NCBI GenBank assembly: GCA_964545075.1
Contig: CAZJFS010000202.1
Coordinates: forward strand, 1-7,365
Length of the DNA: 7,365 nt
Reading direction: 5' to 3'
From: DAOPXV01 sp035352535
GTDB taxonomy: Bacteria; Muiribacteriota; UBA9980
In this document: piece after piece, positions 6,201-7,365 of the stretch
How positions within the stretch are numbered: position 1 is the first letter of the stretch
Layout of the letters: each line of letters begins with the position of its first letter
Translations under genes and position numbers: made by a program
Notes under the pieces: generated by a model
Told to the model about the DNA's origin: nothing
The model's database searches: none
Seen by the model: only the letters and a program-made list of their open reading frames with translations

Positions 6201-7365
6201 TCGCGAGCCGCGGAATAGATCTGAAACGCTGTCCCGATCGCATGGGCGTTATGTATAACGCGGCCAGGTCCAATTCGGGAAAAACAGATATAATGGAGTT
6301 TTTGCTGAAAACCGGAGGTGATATTAATTATTGCGATGATGAAGGCGATAATTTGCTTCAGATAGCGCTTTATCACCAGGCGTCATTTGAATTGATAAAA
6401 TTTCTGGTTGAAAAGGGCGCTGACGTGAATCACAAAAATAATAAAGGTGAAACGGTTCTTTATAAAGCAGCGTCTTACTGGAAAGGCGGCGCCTGTGAAT
6501 TGCTTCTCGAACACGGCGCCGACGCGTATATGAAAAACAATGACGGGCGGACATGTATGGAGATGGCCGTTTTAAATGGCAGCGGCAAAACCGTTAAAAA
6601 TTTTATCGAGAGCGGCGTTACGATCGATCTGAAAGACGAAAAAAATCTTAACGCGATGCTTCGGAACATGGCGCTTGACGGCGATACGGCTGAAGTAGCA
6701 GCGCTTCTTGATAAAGGTGCCCGGCCCGATGCGGCGGTTCGAAATGACAGCTCGATACTTCTTGAAACCATAGCTTTCGGGACGGTTGAGGTCGTCGAGA
6801 TGTTTTTGAACCGTGGCGCAAAATTGGAATTCGACAAAAACTTTTACGAACACGGGCTTTTTGACGCAGCGGCATCCGGTAATTTCGGCATGGTTAAATT
6901 TTTCGTGGAAAACGGCGCGGACGTAAATTATTCAAACGCGAACGGCGTCAGTCTTTTAGTTGCGGCCTTAAGCGGCGGTAACGGTGAACTTGTCAAATAT
7001 CTTCTTGAAAAAGGCGCTAGGGATAAGGACCGGAAAGATCTTTTACTTATCGCCATGAGAAGGCGCCCCGATATTGGCGTGGCTCGAGTGCTTTTAGACC
7101 ACGGTATTGACGTGAACCGGCTGGACGGCGAAAAACAGAATGCGCTAATTCTTGCCATGTCGCCTCTGGCTGAAGGTTGCATAAGATACGTGAATCTGGT
7201 TGAGCCCGGACTCGTCAAGTTATTCATCGAACGCGGGATCGATATCAACGCCGTCGACCGAGAAGACAGGACGGCGCTTAGTATCACGAGAAATAACAGT
7301 TATGGCGATAGCGGCAGCTACAAAGAGATCATTGAGATATTGAAAAAAGCGGGGGCTAAGGAGTG
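3116..7365 (+). CDS. Giant exported ankyrin-repeat protein (3' end cut by the window)
   Basis: I translated this frame by hand: it runs 1416 codons without a stop and ends with an incomplete TG codon. Residues 1 to about 32 form a signal peptide; the rest is about 38 ankyrin repeats of roughly 33-40 residues, each with a helix pair ending in a pattern like L-L-x-K-G-A-D-V-N-A and then D-x-x-G-x-T-A-L-M-x-A. The best-conserved units are at about 283-340 and 757-875; units at about 203-282, 357-480 and 860-960 are degenerate. Where ankyrin consensus has T-P-L-H, no unit here has His; Met, Ile, Leu or Phe takes its place. Longer loops break the array at 583-600 and 696-719. There is no enzyme domain, lipobox Cys or C-terminal anchor in view. 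Ankyrin arrays bind proteins, and the signal peptide places this one in the periplasm, on the surface or outside. It overlaps the HEAT gene by 4 bases. The last residues (L-K-K-A-G-A-K-E) look like a natural ankyrin end, so if the next base is A the protein is complete at 1416 residues. The partner is unknown. Confidence 0.92.
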   Translation, partial: MMKKLLSIIKFYALTLIFIAVFFSDMVAASHAGEIHDAIDRCDLEKVLAAIKKDPASVNKTCETNLAHPLIMAISKGNFEVFKALVDSGANVNAENIQGIPAVLFVSHGTEMPMRHYLIEKGARTNVSLFGKPLLLNAAFAGDTRSIELLLERGADINAFDSDGNNAIMISMFFADAGFIKYLVELGVRINSRNKNGENALISALNSRKFDVARYLIDKSIEIEIAVDVTKISVLRIALEKGAPDDIVNALIDRGASVDPEPGDYQYTVLTDAVNARRDPTLLKKMIEKGADVNHANRFGDTALMAAVEYCDDTGCVKLLIEKGADVNAVGYSDRTAYSIAASKNNQKAMKLLREAGVKTAPENQQAKDSLLMCAVMNENTVEINALLKAGASPEAKFQQIRSGPEETVLNYSIKTKKYEAMKPLLEKGAAIYDEYNRFEGALARVISSDDEKAVKIFFEYSKNIDIRSERFTEAFFDALMHGNAEMIKLFIKAGADVKCRNKWGNTPLMESLRLKNKPEVIKLLIETGSDINEKDNEGDPAIIKAVKNSDVETIKLLLKKGADATALNKQGMNALMVAKSMDDKEPGGYKNRNDYGVKGEIAKLLIEAGAKVELKDKAAGRKMLLQAICDGSTSEVKAVIGSGISINDTVENETTPLMKAVIADNFDMVDFLVKSGADINFENSRGESALSCSLPRGDHYSGHSSRGGGRTVRNVNRRIVKYLISLGALINKAVSGSVSRMADNDKNYELIELAVRSGADINFPDEWGKTALMRAVWHEKNIKLAELLLNSGADVNAADNEGVTALMIAAGSYRNQKMTSLLIKKGAKNNLKDKAGRTALWYAVEHGGLEVTELLLKNGADANGSDNEGNNALIYLMQTHEYGLETGELELVLKKTKNINHKNKKNETALFLAAGKGLTAAVKKLQKKGAKADMNDRTSMNAFFINAVLSGNTREAAILIKKGANVNQMAGKSISKPLLFKAQDNGDLEMFKLLADNGAELKYKAGNWQEDAFRDAVFREQLGILKYFASRGIDLKRCPDRMGVMYNAARSNSGKTDIMEFLLKTGGDINYCDDEGDNLLQIALYHQASFELIKFLVEKGADVNHKNNKGETVLYKAASYWKGGACELLLEHGADAYMKNNDGRTCMEMAVLNGSGKTVKNFIESGVTIDLKDEKNLNAMLRNMALDGDTAEVAALLDKGARPDAAVRNDSSILLETIAFGTVEVVEMFLNRGAKLEFDKNFYEHGLFDAAASGNFGMVKFFVENGADVNYSNANGVSLLVAALSGGNGELVKYLLEKGARDKDRKDLLLIAMRRRPDIGVARVLLDHGIDVNRLDGEKQNALILAMSPLAEGCIRYVNLVEPGLVKLFIERGIDINAVDREDRTALSITRNNSYGDSGSYKEIIEILKKAGAKE
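3977..4095 (+). repeat. Near-identical pair of ankyrin repeat boundaries
   Basis: The 17-mer GAAAAAGGAGCGGATGT occurs at 3977-3993 and again at 4079-4095, exactly 102 bases (34 codons) apart, encoding E-K-G-A-D-V at the same place in adjacent ankyrin repeats. Most other repeats match only at the protein level. This could be a younger duplication or local gene conversion, but constraint on a short consensus motif may be enough to explain it. Confidence 0.5.
7358..7363 (+). promoter_or_regulatory. Shine-Dalgarno-like AAGGAG at the end of the ankyrin gene
   Basis: AAGGAG falls in the last two full codons (Lys-Glu) of the ankyrin frame, just before the cut TG codon. This mirrors the HEAT/ankyrin junction, where the terminal codons carry the next ribosome-binding site. 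It suggests another gene starts within about ten bases after the window, but a Lys-Glu codon pair gives this sequence easily by chance. Confidence 0.35.

Noticed and set aside
6475..7287. Several minus-strand open frames of 75-120 codons
   Set aside because: They overlap each other and the ankyrin gene, have the same Ser/Phe/Arg-rich shadow composition and show no domain pattern.
3116..7365. Repetitive DNA as a CRISPR array or mobile element
   Set aside because: The periodicity is protein-level (ankyrin units of about 33-40 codons) with diverged nucleotides; there are no identical direct repeats with unique spacers, no terminal inverted repeats and no transposase.

Overview
The window is fully coding on the + strand. 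It holds two very long, translationally coupled genes that encode two different solenoid (tandem-repeat) proteins. No RNA gene, transposon, CRISPR array, internal promoter or terminator was seen. Base composition is moderate, with frequent ATA (Ile), AGG/AGA (Arg) and GCG/GCC (Ala) codons and purine-rich Shine-Dalgarno-like sites before the starts. This suggests a bacterium, and the abundance of repeat proteins fits an uncultivated or candidate-phylum lineage. The sequence alone does not identify the taxon.

Region 1 (1-41): a short leader. One frame ends at a TGA (26-28) that overlaps the GAGGA ribosome-binding site of the next gene, which fits the end of an upstream operon gene. The frame of the next gene is also open to the window edge, so a longer N-terminus cannot be excluded.

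Region 2 (42-3119): a 1025-residue cytoplasmic HEAT-repeat protein without a catalytic domain. It carries a Trp-centred motif (D-x-K/N-W) at residues 103, 203, 305, 571 and 672, with probable Phe and Tyr variants at 404 and 507. The motif recurs about every 100 residues, which implies a higher-order unit of about three HEAT repeats. Its C-terminal part (about 780-1000) looks like a somewhat different HEAT subfamily.

Region 3 (3116-7365): starting inside the stop codon of the HEAT gene (ATGATGA), an ankyrin-repeat protein stays open for 1416 codons up to the last two bases of the window. It has a Sec-type signal peptide (residues 1 to about 32) followed by roughly 38 ankyrin repeats and nothing else recognisable. 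The last two bases (TG) and an AAGGAG just before them suggest that the gene ends one base beyond the window and that another gene follows.

Together the genes look like part of an operon that makes two giant binding scaffolds in two compartments: a HEAT solenoid predicted to stay in the cytoplasm and an ankyrin solenoid predicted to be exported. Both repeat types normally bind proteins. What they bind, and whether they act in one pathway, cannot be read from this window.
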